Assembly (NCBI GenBank): GCA_963755155.1
Contig: CAVWIV010000007.1
Span: 310,001 to 374,000 of the forward strand
Length of the DNA stretch: 64,000 nucleotides
From: PALSA-612 sp963755155
Lineage (GTDB): Bacteria > Actinomycetota > Thermoleophilia > Gaiellales > Gaiellaceae
Direction: 5' to 3'
A model generated the notes under the pieces. That model was given only the letters and a program-made list of their open reading frames with translations. It did no database searches and was not told the origin of the DNA. Below, in pieces: positions 34,756-43,343 of this stretch; position 1 is the stretch's first letter, and each line of letters starts with the position of its first letter. Position numbers and translations under genes: made by a program.

Positions 34756-35246
34756 ATCCGGTCGACCGTCTCCGAGAGCGGGCGGCGGTTCGCCCGCTCG
34801 CTCCACTCCTCGGCGGAGCGCGACTCAGCCGGCGGTTGCTTCGCCGGGTAGCCGAAGCTCAGCACGGTGATCGGCGGCTCCTCGAGGCCGAGCGCTGCTT
34901 GCGCGGCGTCCTTGTCAGCGATGCCGTTGGGAGTCGACCCGACGCCCTCGTTCCAGGCCGCCAGCATCATGTTCTGGACACAGCGCCCGAGGTCGAGCGG
35001 GCGCGTGCCGAGGATGGCGATGAGGAGCTGCGCGCCGCGAATGTTCGCCGGCTCGTAGACGGCTCCGGCGAGCTTCTCGCGTCGCCCTGCGTCCTCGACG
35101 ATCAGGAACCGCCACGGCTGGCGGTTCGACGCGCTGCCGGTGACGCGTCCGGCGTTCAGAATCCGGTCGACAACGGCGTCGGGGATCGCCTTCTCTGAGA
35201 AGCGCCGCGTGTCCCGCTTGCTGACGATGGCGAGATACGTGTCCAC
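34752..35246 (-). CDS. Nitroreductase-family FMN oxidoreductase
   Basis: 164 residues from GTG 35246; an upstream Arg/Ser-rich extension is a reading artefact. Features: VSKRDTRRFSEKAIPDAV (FMN phosphate contacts), GSASNRQPWRFLIVED, and GTRPLDLGRCVQNMMLAAWNEGVGS. It uses NAD(P)H and FMN to reduce nitro groups, quinones or flavins. The tail converges on the second binding-protein gene (4-base overlap). It is compact for the family, lacking a C-terminal extension. Confidence 0.83.
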   Translation of the reverse strand: MDTYLAIVSKRDTRRFSEKAIPDAVVDRILNAGRVTGSASNRQPWRFLIVEDAGRREKLAGAVYEPANIRGAQLLIAILGTRPLDLGRCVQNMMLAAWNEGVGSTPNGIADKDAAQAALGLEEPPITVLSFGYPAKQPPAESRSAEEWSERANRRPLSETVDRI

Positions 35247-35253
35247 CCGGGGA

Positions 35254-36519
35254 TTATCCGCGAGTAACGTCGACGGCCGCTCGCCGCCCGGAGCGGACCG
35301 CCCCCTCCATGGTCCCGGCGAACGCGTCCGTGTGCTCTCCGGCGAAGTGGACTCGCCCGACCCGGCGCCGCAGCGCCGCCTGGAAACGGTTGACCTGCCC
35401 CGGCGCGTACGCAACCGTCGTCCCCTGGCTCCAGCCGTCTGTGTGCCAGGCGATTGAGTCGCCGCGCTCGTAGAGCCCGCGCGAGCCCGGATAGACGTCG
35501 TCGAGCTCGTCCGCGACGAGCAGCGGCCGGGTGCGGCGGCTGACCGAGCCGAGCAGCAGGCCGTGGCGTCCTGTCGAGAGAGCGGTCACTAGGCGGCCGC
35601 CGGCGCTCCAGGCGGTCTGGAAGGTGAGGTCGGATTTGACGCCACCATGCGGGCGGCGTTCGTACTGCAACGCCGCCTTGACGCCGTTGCCGTACGCGAG
35701 CCGCTCGACGGCCGCTTCGAGGGTGGGGGGCAAGCGGGGCTCGAACTCGATCGACGCCAGCACCGGTACGGGGACCGTGACGACGCATGCTTCGGCGTCC
35801 TCTCCGTCCACGCTCACGCCGGTGGGTCTCCACTCGATGTGCGAGACGGGCTCCTCGAGCCGCACGTCGAGCTGACGCGCGAGAGCGAGTGGCAGCCGGT
35901 CGGCGCCGCCACGAATGCGGGACCGGCCGGCGCGCCGGAGACGTGCCTGCTGGACGAGGAAGAGCAGCGAGAGGTACTCGGGCTCCACGCCGTACGTTTC
36001 GCGGAGATCGTGCGCGACGATGAACCGCGCGCGGTCCGACAACGCGAGCTCGCGGATCAACCATGCGGCGGAGCGTCCGTCGAGAGCACGAGACGGGCGC
36101 AGGGACGCGACCCGTGCCCGGAACCGTCTGACGTCCGCGGTCACGCGGTCGGTGACGAACCGGTTCCAGGAGTGCCTCCGTTGACGGCGGTAGACGTCGG
36201 GCGAGGACGAGGGTACGCCGTCGAGCCCTATGCCGAGAAGGCGGAGCGCAGCACGTGTCTGTGCGTGGTTCGGCGCGACGAACTCGGCACCAGCCTCCGC
36301 GTACCGGCCGTCGTCGAACGTCTCGCGGAACGTGAGCACGCGTCCGCCCACGCGGTCACGCGCCTCGAAGACCGTGACGTGCAGGCCGAACTGCTCGAGC
36401 CGCTGCGCGCAGGCGAGCCCCGCCAACCCGGCACCGACCACGATCACGTGGCGCCGCTTCGCCTTCAGCGAGAAGGGCACAGCCGCGGCGGCGCCGAGGA
36501 ACTCGCGCCTGGTTAGCAC
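35254..36519 (-). CDS. Flavin-containing amine oxidase with Tat-type signal
   Basis: 421 residues, GTG start sharing a base with the malate synthase stop. The N-terminus LTRREFLGAAAAVPF has the twin-arginine motif, so a folded flavoprotein is probably exported. Dinucleotide motif VIVVGAGLAGLACAQRLEQ, then EARDRVGGRVLTF and the C-terminal FAD contact HFAGEHTDAFAGTMEGAVRSG. This is the monoamine oxidase/phytoene desaturase-like family. The likely substrate is an amine or amino acid; deamination would give an aldehyde, ammonia and peroxide. Confidence 0.85.
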   Translation of the reverse strand: MLTRREFLGAAAAVPFSLKAKRRHVIVVGAGLAGLACAQRLEQFGLHVTVFEARDRVGGRVLTFRETFDDGRYAEAGAEFVAPNHAQTRAALRLLGIGLDGVPSSSPDVYRRQRRHSWNRFVTDRVTADVRRFRARVASLRPSRALDGRSAAWLIRELALSDRARFIVAHDLRETYGVEPEYLSLLFLVQQARLRRAGRSRIRGGADRLPLALARQLDVRLEEPVSHIEWRPTGVSVDGEDAEACVVTVPVPVLASIEFEPRLPPTLEAAVERLAYGNGVKAALQYERRPHGGVKSDLTFQTAWSAGGRLVTALSTGRHGLLLGSVSRRTRPLLVADELDDVYPGSRGLYERGDSIAWHTDGWSQGTTVAYAPGQVNRFQAALRRRVGRVHFAGEHTDAFAGTMEGAVRSGRRAAVDVTRG

Positions 36520-38069
36520 TAGGGCAGGCGTTCGTACGCGGACAGCGTGAGGAACTCGACGAACTCGTCGGCGAGGGCCACCTCGTCGAACACCTCGCGG
36601 GCGGTCTCGTAGTCCGGCCCGAGGGTCGCCATCTCTTCTGCCTCGATCTCGACCACGCGCTCGCGGGTCATCCGGCCGTGGTTGATCCACTGCCACACCT
36701 GTGAGCGCGAGATCTCGGCGGTGGCGACGTCCTCCATGAGGTTGTTGATGGCGGCTGCCCCGGCACCTTGCAGCCAGGCCGCGATGTACTGGATGCCGAC
36801 GGAGACGTTCATCCGCACGCCGTCCTCGGTGACATCACCGGGCGTCGCTGCCACGTCGAGAAGCTCGGCGGCGGTCACGTCGACGTCGTCGCGCTTCCGC
36901 TCGACCTGGTTCGCGCGTGCGCCGAGCACGGCATCGAACTCCGCCTTCGCCGTCGGCACGAGGTCCGGATGCGCGACCCACGTGCCGTCGAAGCCGTCGC
37001 CCGCCTCGCGCTGTTTGTCCTCGGTGACCCTCTCGAGAGCGACGGCGTTCACCTCCGGGTCGCGCCGGCTGGGGATGAAGGCGGCCATGCCGCCGATCGC
37101 GTGCGCCTCGCGCCGGTGGCACGTCTTCACGAGCAGCTCCGTGTACGCGCGCATGAAGGGCACCGTCATTGTTACGAGCGGCCGGTCGGGTAGGACAAAC
37201 TCGGGCCGGTCGCGGAACTTCTTGATGACGCTGAACATGTAGTCCCAGCGGCCGGCGTTGAGCCCCGCCGAATGGTCGCGCAGCTCGTAGAGGATCTCCT
37301 CCATCTCGAACGCCGCGAGGATCGTCTCGATGAGGACGGTGGCGCGGATCGTCCCCTGCGGCAGGCCGAGCGTTTCCTGGGCGAGGACGAACGCGTCGTT
37401 CCAGAGCCGCGCCTCGTGATGGCTCTCGAGCTTCGGGAGGTAGAAGTACGGCCCGGACCCGGCGTTCAGCTGCCGCTCGGCCGAGTGAAACATGTAGAGG
37501 CCGAAGTCGAAGAGGCCGGCGGACACCGGCTCGCCGTCGACCGTGACGTGCTTCTCGCGCAAGTGCCAGCCGCGCGGGCGAACGAGCAGCGTCGCGATCT
37601 CGTCGTTCAGTGAGTACTGCTTTTCGCCGGTGTCGAGCGAGATCGTCCGCTCGACGGCGTCGATGAGGTTCGACTGGCCCTCGACGCAGTTCGTCCACGT
37701 GGGCGAGTTCGCGTCCTCGAAGTCGGCCATGAAGACCTTCGCGCCCGAGTTGAGCGCGTTGATCACCATCTTGCGGTCGACAGGCCCGGTGATCTCGACG
37801 CGGCGGTCCTGGAGGTCGGCCGGCACGGAGGCGACGCGCCAGTCGGGGTCGTCGCGCACGTCCTGCGTCTCCGTGAGGAAGTCCGGCAGCTCGCCGGCGT
37901 CGATCCGCTGTTGTCGCTCGTCGCGTCGCCCGAGCAGCTCCGCCCGGCGCGGGCCCAGCTCGCGCTGCAGCGTCGCGACGAACTCGAGCGCCTCGAGGGT
38001 GAGGATGCGCTCGCCGGCGTCGCCCGCGTCCGCGAGCACCTCCACACCGGCTGGGAGCACGTTGGCCAC
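36519..38069 (-). CDS. aceB: Malate synthase (A type)
   Basis: 516 residues. Condenses glyoxylate and acetyl-CoA to malate. Active-site elements: RPRGWH (glyoxylate Arg), VLIETILAAFEMEEI (metal Glu), GRWDYMFS (metal Asp) and NLMEDVATAEISRSQVWQW (catalytic Asp). Length is typical for isoform A. There is no isocitrate lyase in the window, but the glycolate oxidase genes 0.6 kb away on the other strand produce glyoxylate, so it probably serves glycolate or glyoxylate assimilation as well as, or instead of, the glyoxylate cycle. Confidence 0.96.
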   Translation of the reverse strand: MANVLPAGVEVLADAGDAGERILTLEALEFVATLQRELGPRRAELLGRRDERQQRIDAGELPDFLTETQDVRDDPDWRVASVPADLQDRRVEITGPVDRKMVINALNSGAKVFMADFEDANSPTWTNCVEGQSNLIDAVERTISLDTGEKQYSLNDEIATLLVRPRGWHLREKHVTVDGEPVSAGLFDFGLYMFHSAERQLNAGSGPYFYLPKLESHHEARLWNDAFVLAQETLGLPQGTIRATVLIETILAAFEMEEILYELRDHSAGLNAGRWDYMFSVIKKFRDRPEFVLPDRPLVTMTVPFMRAYTELLVKTCHRREAHAIGGMAAFIPSRRDPEVNAVALERVTEDKQREAGDGFDGTWVAHPDLVPTAKAEFDAVLGARANQVERKRDDVDVTAAELLDVAATPGDVTEDGVRMNVSVGIQYIAAWLQGAGAAAINNLMEDVATAEISRSQVWQWINHGRMTRERVVEIEAEEMATLGPDYETAREVFDEVALADEFVEFLTLSAYERLP

Positions 38070-38120
38070 GGGCGTAGATTAGGGTCGCCCGGTCACGAAC
38101 AGCAAGATGAGGAGGACGAG

Positions 38121-38612
38121 ATGGGGAGACTGACGTGGGTGGGCGCCCTGATGGCTGCGGCTGCGCTTTCGGTTGGGGCCGCGGGGTGTGGCGGCGGCGG
38201 CGAGCAGCTGACGGCAGAGGAGTTCGTGGCGGAGCTCAACGCGATCTGCGAGGACTACAACGCGAAGCGGGAGGAGATCGGGCCCCAGTCCGTCGAGTTC
38301 GAGGACGTAGAGGACATCGGCCAGCAAACGTTGGACGCGTTCGACGACGCGATCGCCGAAGCGGAGGCGCTCGAGCCGCCGGACGAGCTGGCCGACCCCG
38401 CCGGCGATTTCATCGCCAGCTGGAAGGAGCAGCGCGATGTCCTCGCCGAGATCGTCGATCTCGCGGGGGAAGGCGACGCGGAGGGCGTCACGGCGCTGGT
38501 CGAGCAGGGCTCCGAGCTCGACGACGAGAGCGACGCGCTTGCACAGGAGATGGGCGCGACCGCCTGCCTCGAGGTGAAGCCGACGAGGCAATCGACTGGC
38601 GGTAGCGGTTGA
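38121..38612 (+). CDS. Small acidic lipoprotein, function unknown
   Basis: 163 residues, ATG start with GAGGAGG upstream. Signal MGRLTWVGALMAAAALSVGA with lipobox near GAAGC; the mature protein starts CGGGGEQLTAEEFVAELNAI. It is strongly acidic, mostly helical, with LEPPDELADPAGDFIASWKE, a pattern common in actinobacterial lipoproteins of unknown role. Lone Cys in MGATACLEV near the C-terminus. Divergent from aceB with 51 bases between starts. Confidence 0.8.
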   Translation: MGRLTWVGALMAAAALSVGAAGCGGGGEQLTAEEFVAELNAICEDYNAKREEIGPQSVEFEDVEDIGQQTLDAFDDAIAEAEALEPPDELADPAGDFIASWKEQRDVLAEIVDLAGEGDAEGVTALVEQGSELDDESDALAQEMGATACLEVKPTRQSTGGSG

Positions 38613-38671
38613 CGAAGCGACTCGCCGGGGAGCTGGGCGCGACGGCCTGCACCGAGTTGGGCGAGTCATAG
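38613..38671 (+). pseudogene. Remnant tail of a second copy of the lipoprotein gene
   Basis: The 59 bases after the lipoprotein stop contain a frame ending at TAG 38669 that reads LAGELGATACTELGES. The intact gene ends LAQEMGATACLEVKPTRQ. At DNA level GGAGCTGGGCGCGACGGCCT parallels GGAGATGGGCGCGACCGCCT. This looks like the 3' end of a tandem paralog left after deletion between the copies. Short, so only moderate support. Confidence 0.45.
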
Positions 38672-38680
38672 ACTGGTCGC

Positions 38681-40129
38681 GTGGCCTTGCCGCGCGCGTT
38701 CATCGAGGGGATCCAGGCGGCACTGCCGTCGATTGCCGTGCTCACTGAGCACGAGGAGCTGCGCACCTACGAGTGCGACGGGCTGACGGGCCGGCGGGTG
38801 ATCCCCGCGCTCGTCTGCCTGCCCGGGACGACCGAGCAGGTGCAGGCGGTCGTTCGCGCCTGTGCGGCGCACGGGATCCCGTTCGTGGCGCGCGGCGCGG
38901 GGACCGGCCTCTCGGGCGGCGCGCTGCCCGTCGCGGAGGGCATCGTCATCTCGCTCGCGCGCATGAACCGCGTGCTCGACATCGATCTGGACACCCAGCG
39001 CGTCGTCGTCCAGCCCGGCGTCACGAATCTCGCGGTGACGGAAGCGGTCGCCGCGGACGGTTTCTACTACGCGCCCGACCCGTCGAGCCAGCAGGTGTGC
39101 ACGATCGGCGGCAACCTCGCCGAGAACTCCGGCGGCGCGCACTGCCTGAAGTACGGCTTCACGGTCAACCACGTGCTCGGCGCCGTCGTCGTGCTCCCCG
39201 ACGGCGAGGTCGTGACCCTGTCGGCGGATGACCCAGGTCCGGACGTCCTGGGCGTATTTGTCGGCTCTGAGGGGACGCTCGGCATCGCGACCGAGGTGAC
39301 GCTCCGCGTGTTGCGCCGGCCCGAGCGTGTGGTGACACTGCTGGCAGCATTCGACTCGACCGACGCGGCCGGTCGCGCCGTGTCGAACATCATCGGCGCG
39401 CGCATCCTCCCGTCCGCAATCGAGATGATGGACCGCCTGACGATCGAGGCGGCTGAGGCAGGCGTCGGCGCCGGCTACCCAGAGAACGCGGGGGCAGTGC
39501 TCATCGTCGAGCTCGACGGCGTCGCCGTGCAGGTGGAGGAGGATCTCGCGCAGGTGGAGACGATCTGTCGCGATGCCGGCTCGTTCGAGATCCGCGTCGC
39601 CGCCGACGATGCCGAGCGCGCGCTGCTCTGGCTCGGTCGCAAGTCGGCGTTTGCCGCCATGGGCCGGATCTCAGAGAGCTACTACGTCCAGGACGGAGTC
39701 GTGCCGCGGACGAAGCTGCCCGAGGTGCTCCGCGAGATCGCGAGGCTGGAGGTCGAGCACGGCCTGCGCGTGGGCAACGTCTTCCACGCCGGCGACGGCA
39801 ACCTCCACCCGCTCGTGCTCTACGACGACAGGGTGGAGGGCGAGGCGGAGCGGGCGCGTGAGCTGGCCGACGCGATCCTCGTCGCGTGCGTGGACGCCGG
39901 TGGGTCGATCACCGGCGAGCACGGCGTGGGGACGGACAAGGCGTGCTCGATGCCGCTCCTGTTCTCCGAGGACGACCTCGAGGCGATGCAGCGGCTGCGC
40001 CGCGCGTTCGATCCGGAGGGCATCGCAAACCCGGGCAAGCTCTTCCCGACGCCTCGCCTCTGCGGCGAGGTGCCCGGCCCGTACCGTCAGCATCCCCTGG
40101 AGAGGCTCGGTCTTGCGGAGCGTCTCTGA
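38681..40129 (+). CDS. glcD: Glycolate oxidase subunit GlcD (FAD-linked)
   Basis: 482 residues, GTG start. FAD-binding (PCMH) domain: VPFVARGAGTGLSGGALPV, the GlcD-type PSSQQVCTIGGNLAENSGG, and LGVFVGSEGTLGIATEVTLRVL. C-terminal cap with VGNVFHAGDGNLHPLVLYD (active-site His) and GGSITGEHGVGTDKA. Oxidises glycolate (or D-lactate) to the 2-oxo acid; the GlcE and GlcF partners follow directly, which favours glycolate. Confidence 0.92.
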   Translation: MALPRAFIEGIQAALPSIAVLTEHEELRTYECDGLTGRRVIPALVCLPGTTEQVQAVVRACAAHGIPFVARGAGTGLSGGALPVAEGIVISLARMNRVLDIDLDTQRVVVQPGVTNLAVTEAVAADGFYYAPDPSSQQVCTIGGNLAENSGGAHCLKYGFTVNHVLGAVVVLPDGEVVTLSADDPGPDVLGVFVGSEGTLGIATEVTLRVLRRPERVVTLLAAFDSTDAAGRAVSNIIGARILPSAIEMMDRLTIEAAEAGVGAGYPENAGAVLIVELDGVAVQVEEDLAQVETICRDAGSFEIRVAADDAERALLWLGRKSAFAAMGRISESYYVQDGVVPRTKLPEVLREIARLEVEHGLRVGNVFHAGDGNLHPLVLYDDRVEGEAERARELADAILVACVDAGGSITGEHGVGTDKACSMPLLFSEDDLEAMQRLRRAFDPEGIANPGKLFPTPRLCGEVPGPYRQHPLERLGLAERL

Positions 40130-40799
40130 CCGCATCCTCGAGCACGAGGCGGGGGATCTCACGTGCACCGTCGAAGCCGGGATCCGGCTCTCGACGCTAC
40201 AGGCTCGGCTTGCGGAGCACGGGCAGATGCTCGCCCTCGACCCCGCGGGCGATCCCACGATCGGCGAATGCGTCTTGGACGACCTGCACGGGCCGCGCAG
40301 TCACCGCTACGGGCGCATGCGCGATCTCCTGCTCGGCGTGACGGTCGTGCTCGGCGACGGGCTCGTCGCGAACTCGGGCGGAAAAGTCGTGAAGAACGTC
40401 GCCGGCTACGACCTCGGCAAGCTCTTCTGCGGCTCGCGCGGCACGCTGGGCGCAGTCAGCCGGGCCAGCCTGCGCCTGCACCCGCTGCCCGACGCGGCTG
40501 CAACCCTCGTCGCTCCCGTTTCAGGCGACGGCGAGGTGAAGCGGCAGGCGATCCTCCGCTCGACCCTCGTTCCGAGCGCGCTCGACGTGACCGACGAGCG
40601 GCTGGCGGTGTTGTTCGAAGGTGGTGCAGCGGCGGTCGAGTTCCAGCTCGGCGCAGCGCGCGAGCTCGTCGGCGGAAAGCGAGCGGGCCACGAGGTCTGG
40701 GACGAGGTGCGCGCACGCCCGCGGCCCCAGGTCACGAACGACGACCCTGTCCTCCGTGCGCTGCACGAGCGCATCCGCGCCGCCCTGGCCGCCGCGTGA
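40113..40799 (+). CDS. glcE: Glycolate oxidase subunit GlcE, short N-terminus
   Basis: 228 residues from TTG 40113, overlapping glcD by 17 bases. It begins RSVSDRILEHEAGDLTCTVE, then GECVLDDLHGPRSHRYGRMRDLLLGV, NSGGKVVKNVAGYDLGKLFCGS and GTLGAVSRASLRLHP: a clear GlcE FAD domain. GlcE is usually about 350 residues; the first 50 or so residues holding the pyrophosphate-binding loop are absent, and no other frame upstream supplies them. It may rely on GlcD for FAD or be a natural short form. Confidence 0.85.
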   Translation: MRSVSDRILEHEAGDLTCTVEAGIRLSTLQARLAEHGQMLALDPAGDPTIGECVLDDLHGPRSHRYGRMRDLLLGVTVVLGDGLVANSGGKVVKNVAGYDLGKLFCGSRGTLGAVSRASLRLHPLPDAAATLVAPVSGDGEVKRQAILRSTLVPSALDVTDERLAVLFEGGAAAVEFQLGAARELVGGKRAGHEVWDEVRARPRPQVTNDDPVLRALHERIRAALAAA

Positions 40800-41995
40800 T
40801 CGACCGCGAGCTCATCGACGCCTGCACGCACTGTGGGTTCTGCCTGCCGACGTGCCCGACGTACGGGCCGCTGGGCCAGATGGAGGCCGACTCGCCGCGC
40901 GGCCGCATCTGGCTGATGAAGGGGCTCGCAGACGGGACGATGACGGTCAACGCCTCCGTCGTGGAGCACATCGACCGCTGCCTCGGCTGCATGGCGTGCG
41001 TCACCGCGTGCCCGTCGGGCGTTCGCTACGACCTGCTCATCGAGCAGACGCGCGAGGTGATCGAGGAGGAGTACGAGCGGCCGGCAGGGGACTGGCTGTT
41101 GAGGACGCTCGTCTTCTCCGTCTTCCCGCATCCGCGGCGGCTACGTGTAGCCCTTGCGCTGACGCCCCCGGCCGGGATGCTGCCGGGCCGCCTGCGCGCG
41201 ATGGCCGAGCTCGTGCCACCCTGGCGTTCGGGCGAGCAGCCTCAAGAGGTGATGCCCGCCGCTGGCGTCTCGCGAGGTCGAGTCGGCCTGCTCACCGGAT
41301 GCGTGCAGAGCGTCGTCTTCGGCGACGTGAACGCGGCGACTGCGCGCGTGCTCGCGGCGGAGGGTTACGAGGTCGTCGCGCCCCGAGACCAGACGTGTTG
41401 CGGCGCACTCCATCTTCACGCCGGCCGGCGTGAAGAGGGCAAGCGGATGGCACAGGCCCTGGCCGAGCGGTTCGCCGGCGTGGACGCGATCGCCGTCAAC
41501 GCCGCGGGCTGTGGCTCGCATCTGAAGGACGCGGGGCTCGACGTCCGCGTCGCTGACGTCGCCGAGTTGCTCACGGAGGAGCCAAGAGCCGAACGGCACC
41601 CGCTCGAGCTACGCGTCGCCTTCCAGGACTCGTGTCACCTGTCCCACGCACAGGGGATCCGGGTCGAGCCGCGCGACCTCCTCGACTCGATCCCGGGGCT
41701 CACGAGGCTCGAGCCCGCCGAGCAGGCGATCTGCTGCGGCTCAGCGGGGATCTACAACCTCACTCAGCCGGGCGCGGCGCGCGCGCTCGGCGACCGCAAG
41801 GCGGAGCACGTCCTCGCCACAGAGCCGGACGCCTACGCGAGCGCGAACCCGGGCTGCCTCGTGCAGGTTTCCGCGGCCTTGCGCCGGGCGGGCCGACCGC
41901 TCCCGGCACTGCACCCGATCGAGCTCGTGGATGCGTCGATCCGCGGAGCCACCGCGGCACGAGCTGCTGGCTACTGCCCGGCGCTAGCGAGATAG
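40796..41995 (+). CDS. glcF: Glycolate oxidase iron-sulfur subunit GlcF
   Basis: 399 residues, GTG start in a GTGA overlap. Two 4Fe-4S motifs, CTHCGFCLPTCP and CLGCMACVTACP, then two CCG domains (TGCVQ with CCGALHLHAG, and DSCHL with CCGSAGIYN). It passes electrons from the flavin subunits to the quinone pool at the membrane face. The end overlaps the converging cyclase gene by 25 bases. Confidence 0.92.
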   Translation: MIDRELIDACTHCGFCLPTCPTYGPLGQMEADSPRGRIWLMKGLADGTMTVNASVVEHIDRCLGCMACVTACPSGVRYDLLIEQTREVIEEEYERPAGDWLLRTLVFSVFPHPRRLRVALALTPPAGMLPGRLRAMAELVPPWRSGEQPQEVMPAAGVSRGRVGLLTGCVQSVVFGDVNAATARVLAAEGYEVVAPRDQTCCGALHLHAGRREEGKRMAQALAERFAGVDAIAVNAAGCGSHLKDAGLDVRVADVAELLTEEPRAERHPLELRVAFQDSCHLSHAQGIRVEPRDLLDSIPGLTRLEPAEQAICCGSAGIYNLTQPGAARALGDRKAEHVLATEPDAYASANPGCLVQVSAALRRAGRPLPALHPIELVDASIRGATAARAAGYCPALAR

Positions 41996-43281
41996 ACGCG
42001 ACGTGACTCGCCGAGCCCCTTGAGCTCGTGCTCGCCGCGATCCATGAACTCGAGCCCGGACCCGGCGACGAGGTCGCGTACCGTCGCAGTGACGAGGGTC
42101 TCGCCGCTTTCGGCGATGGCCGATACCCGCGCCGCGACGTTCACCGCGATGCCCCGCGGCTTCTCGCCTCGAATCCGCTCCACTTCGCCCGTATGCAGGC
42201 CGGCCCGGATCTGGACTCCCAGCGGCGAGAGCGCATGCTGGATGCCCAGCGCACAGCGAATCGCCCGTGCCGGCCCGTCGAAGACTGCGAAGAAGCCGTC
42301 CCCTGCAGTGTCGATCTCCTCGCCTGCGAACCGGTCGAGCTCCCGGCGCACCACCTTGTGGTGCTGCTCCACGAGACGCGACCACGCCGAGTCGCCGAGC
42401 TGCCGAGCCGTCTCCGTCGAGCCGACGATGTCAGTGAAGAGAATCGTGGCGAGAACCCGATCGGCGACAGGCGCGGGCCGGGCGCCCGTGAGGAACTCTT
42501 CGATCTCATCGAGAAGCGGGTCGGCGTCGATCCACGGCAGCGTGCTCGATCCGCGCAGCTCGACCAACCGCGCGCCGGGAATCGTGTGTGCGAGCTCGCG
42601 CCCCTTCTCCACCCCGAGGAACCGCTCGCCCGTCCTATGAACGACGAGCGTAGGCGCCTGCACGAGCGGGAGGGCCTCGCGGACGTCGGTGATCGCCATT
42701 GAGGCAATGAGGTTCCGGGCAGCGCCGGGACTGCCGCCGACGCGCTCCCGGGCGCCCCACCATGCCTTCATGACGTCGTCGGCATCGGGCGCAAAGCGGA
42801 GGATCCCGTCGCCGCCTCCCCAGTGCGTAACGACATCGTCGATTAGTGCCGCCCGCTGCCTCTCGTCGAGGTCGTGGACAGGCGCCGTTGCGAACGTGCT
42901 GTAGAGGGCAATGGCGCGGGTTCGCTCCGGGTATGTCGCCGCGAAGAGGATCGACATCGGCCCTCCCTCCCAGTACCCGAACAACGCCGCTCGCTCGGTA
43001 CCCACGGCGTCCATCACCGCGCGCACGTCGTCCATCCTCGTTTCCAGGTCGGCAATGCCCCCGTGCCGGTCCGAAAGGCCAGTGCCGCGCTTGTCCAGAC
43101 GGATGAGGCGTGAAAACGAGGCGAGCCGCTCAAGGAATGCCGCGTGGCGAGGCTCCTCCCAGTCGTACTCGAGGTGGCTGGTGAACCCGGGAACGAGAAC
43201 GAGGTCGAAGGGCCCGTCGCCTGTTACCTGGTAGGCGATCGAGACATCGCGGCTTTGCGCATAACGAATCGGACCCCGCAC
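41971..43281 (-). CDS. Alpha/beta-hydrolase domain fused to class III nucleotide cyclase
   Basis: 436 residues, GTG start. Residues 1-265 are an alpha/beta hydrolase (LVLVPGFTSHLEYDW, LDKRGTGLSDRH), but the nucleophile elbow reads GYWEGG: Trp stands where Ser belongs, so this part is probably a ligand sensor. Residues 280-436 are a cyclase domain: TILFTDIVGSTETARQLGD, IDTAGDGFFAVFDGPARAI, and GIAVNVAARVSAIAESGE with the transition-state Asn and Arg kept. The cyclase half therefore looks competent. It could make cAMP in response to a bound ester-like ligand. Confidence 0.87.
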   Translation of the reverse strand: MRGPIRYAQSRDVSIAYQVTGDGPFDLVLVPGFTSHLEYDWEEPRHAAFLERLASFSRLIRLDKRGTGLSDRHGGIADLETRMDDVRAVMDAVGTERAALFGYWEGGPMSILFAATYPERTRAIALYSTFATAPVHDLDERQRAALIDDVVTHWGGGDGILRFAPDADDVMKAWWGARERVGGSPGAARNLIASMAITDVREALPLVQAPTLVVHRTGERFLGVEKGRELAHTIPGARLVELRGSSTLPWIDADPLLDEIEEFLTGARPAPVADRVLATILFTDIVGSTETARQLGDSAWSRLVEQHHKVVRRELDRFAGEEIDTAGDGFFAVFDGPARAIRCALGIQHALSPLGVQIRAGLHTGEVERIRGEKPRGIAVNVAARVSAIAESGETLVTATVRDLVAGSGLEFMDRGEHELKGLGESRRVYLASAGQ

Positions 43282-43343
43282 GTAGTCATTCTTGCGCAGG
43301 CGGTCTTGTGCCTACGAAGAGCGCGAGCAATAGTCCTCGTCAC

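Noticed and set aside
41980..42710. Plus-strand open frames opposite the hydrolase-cyclase gene
   Set aside because: Compositional shadows; the minus-strand gene has clear domain motifs throughout.
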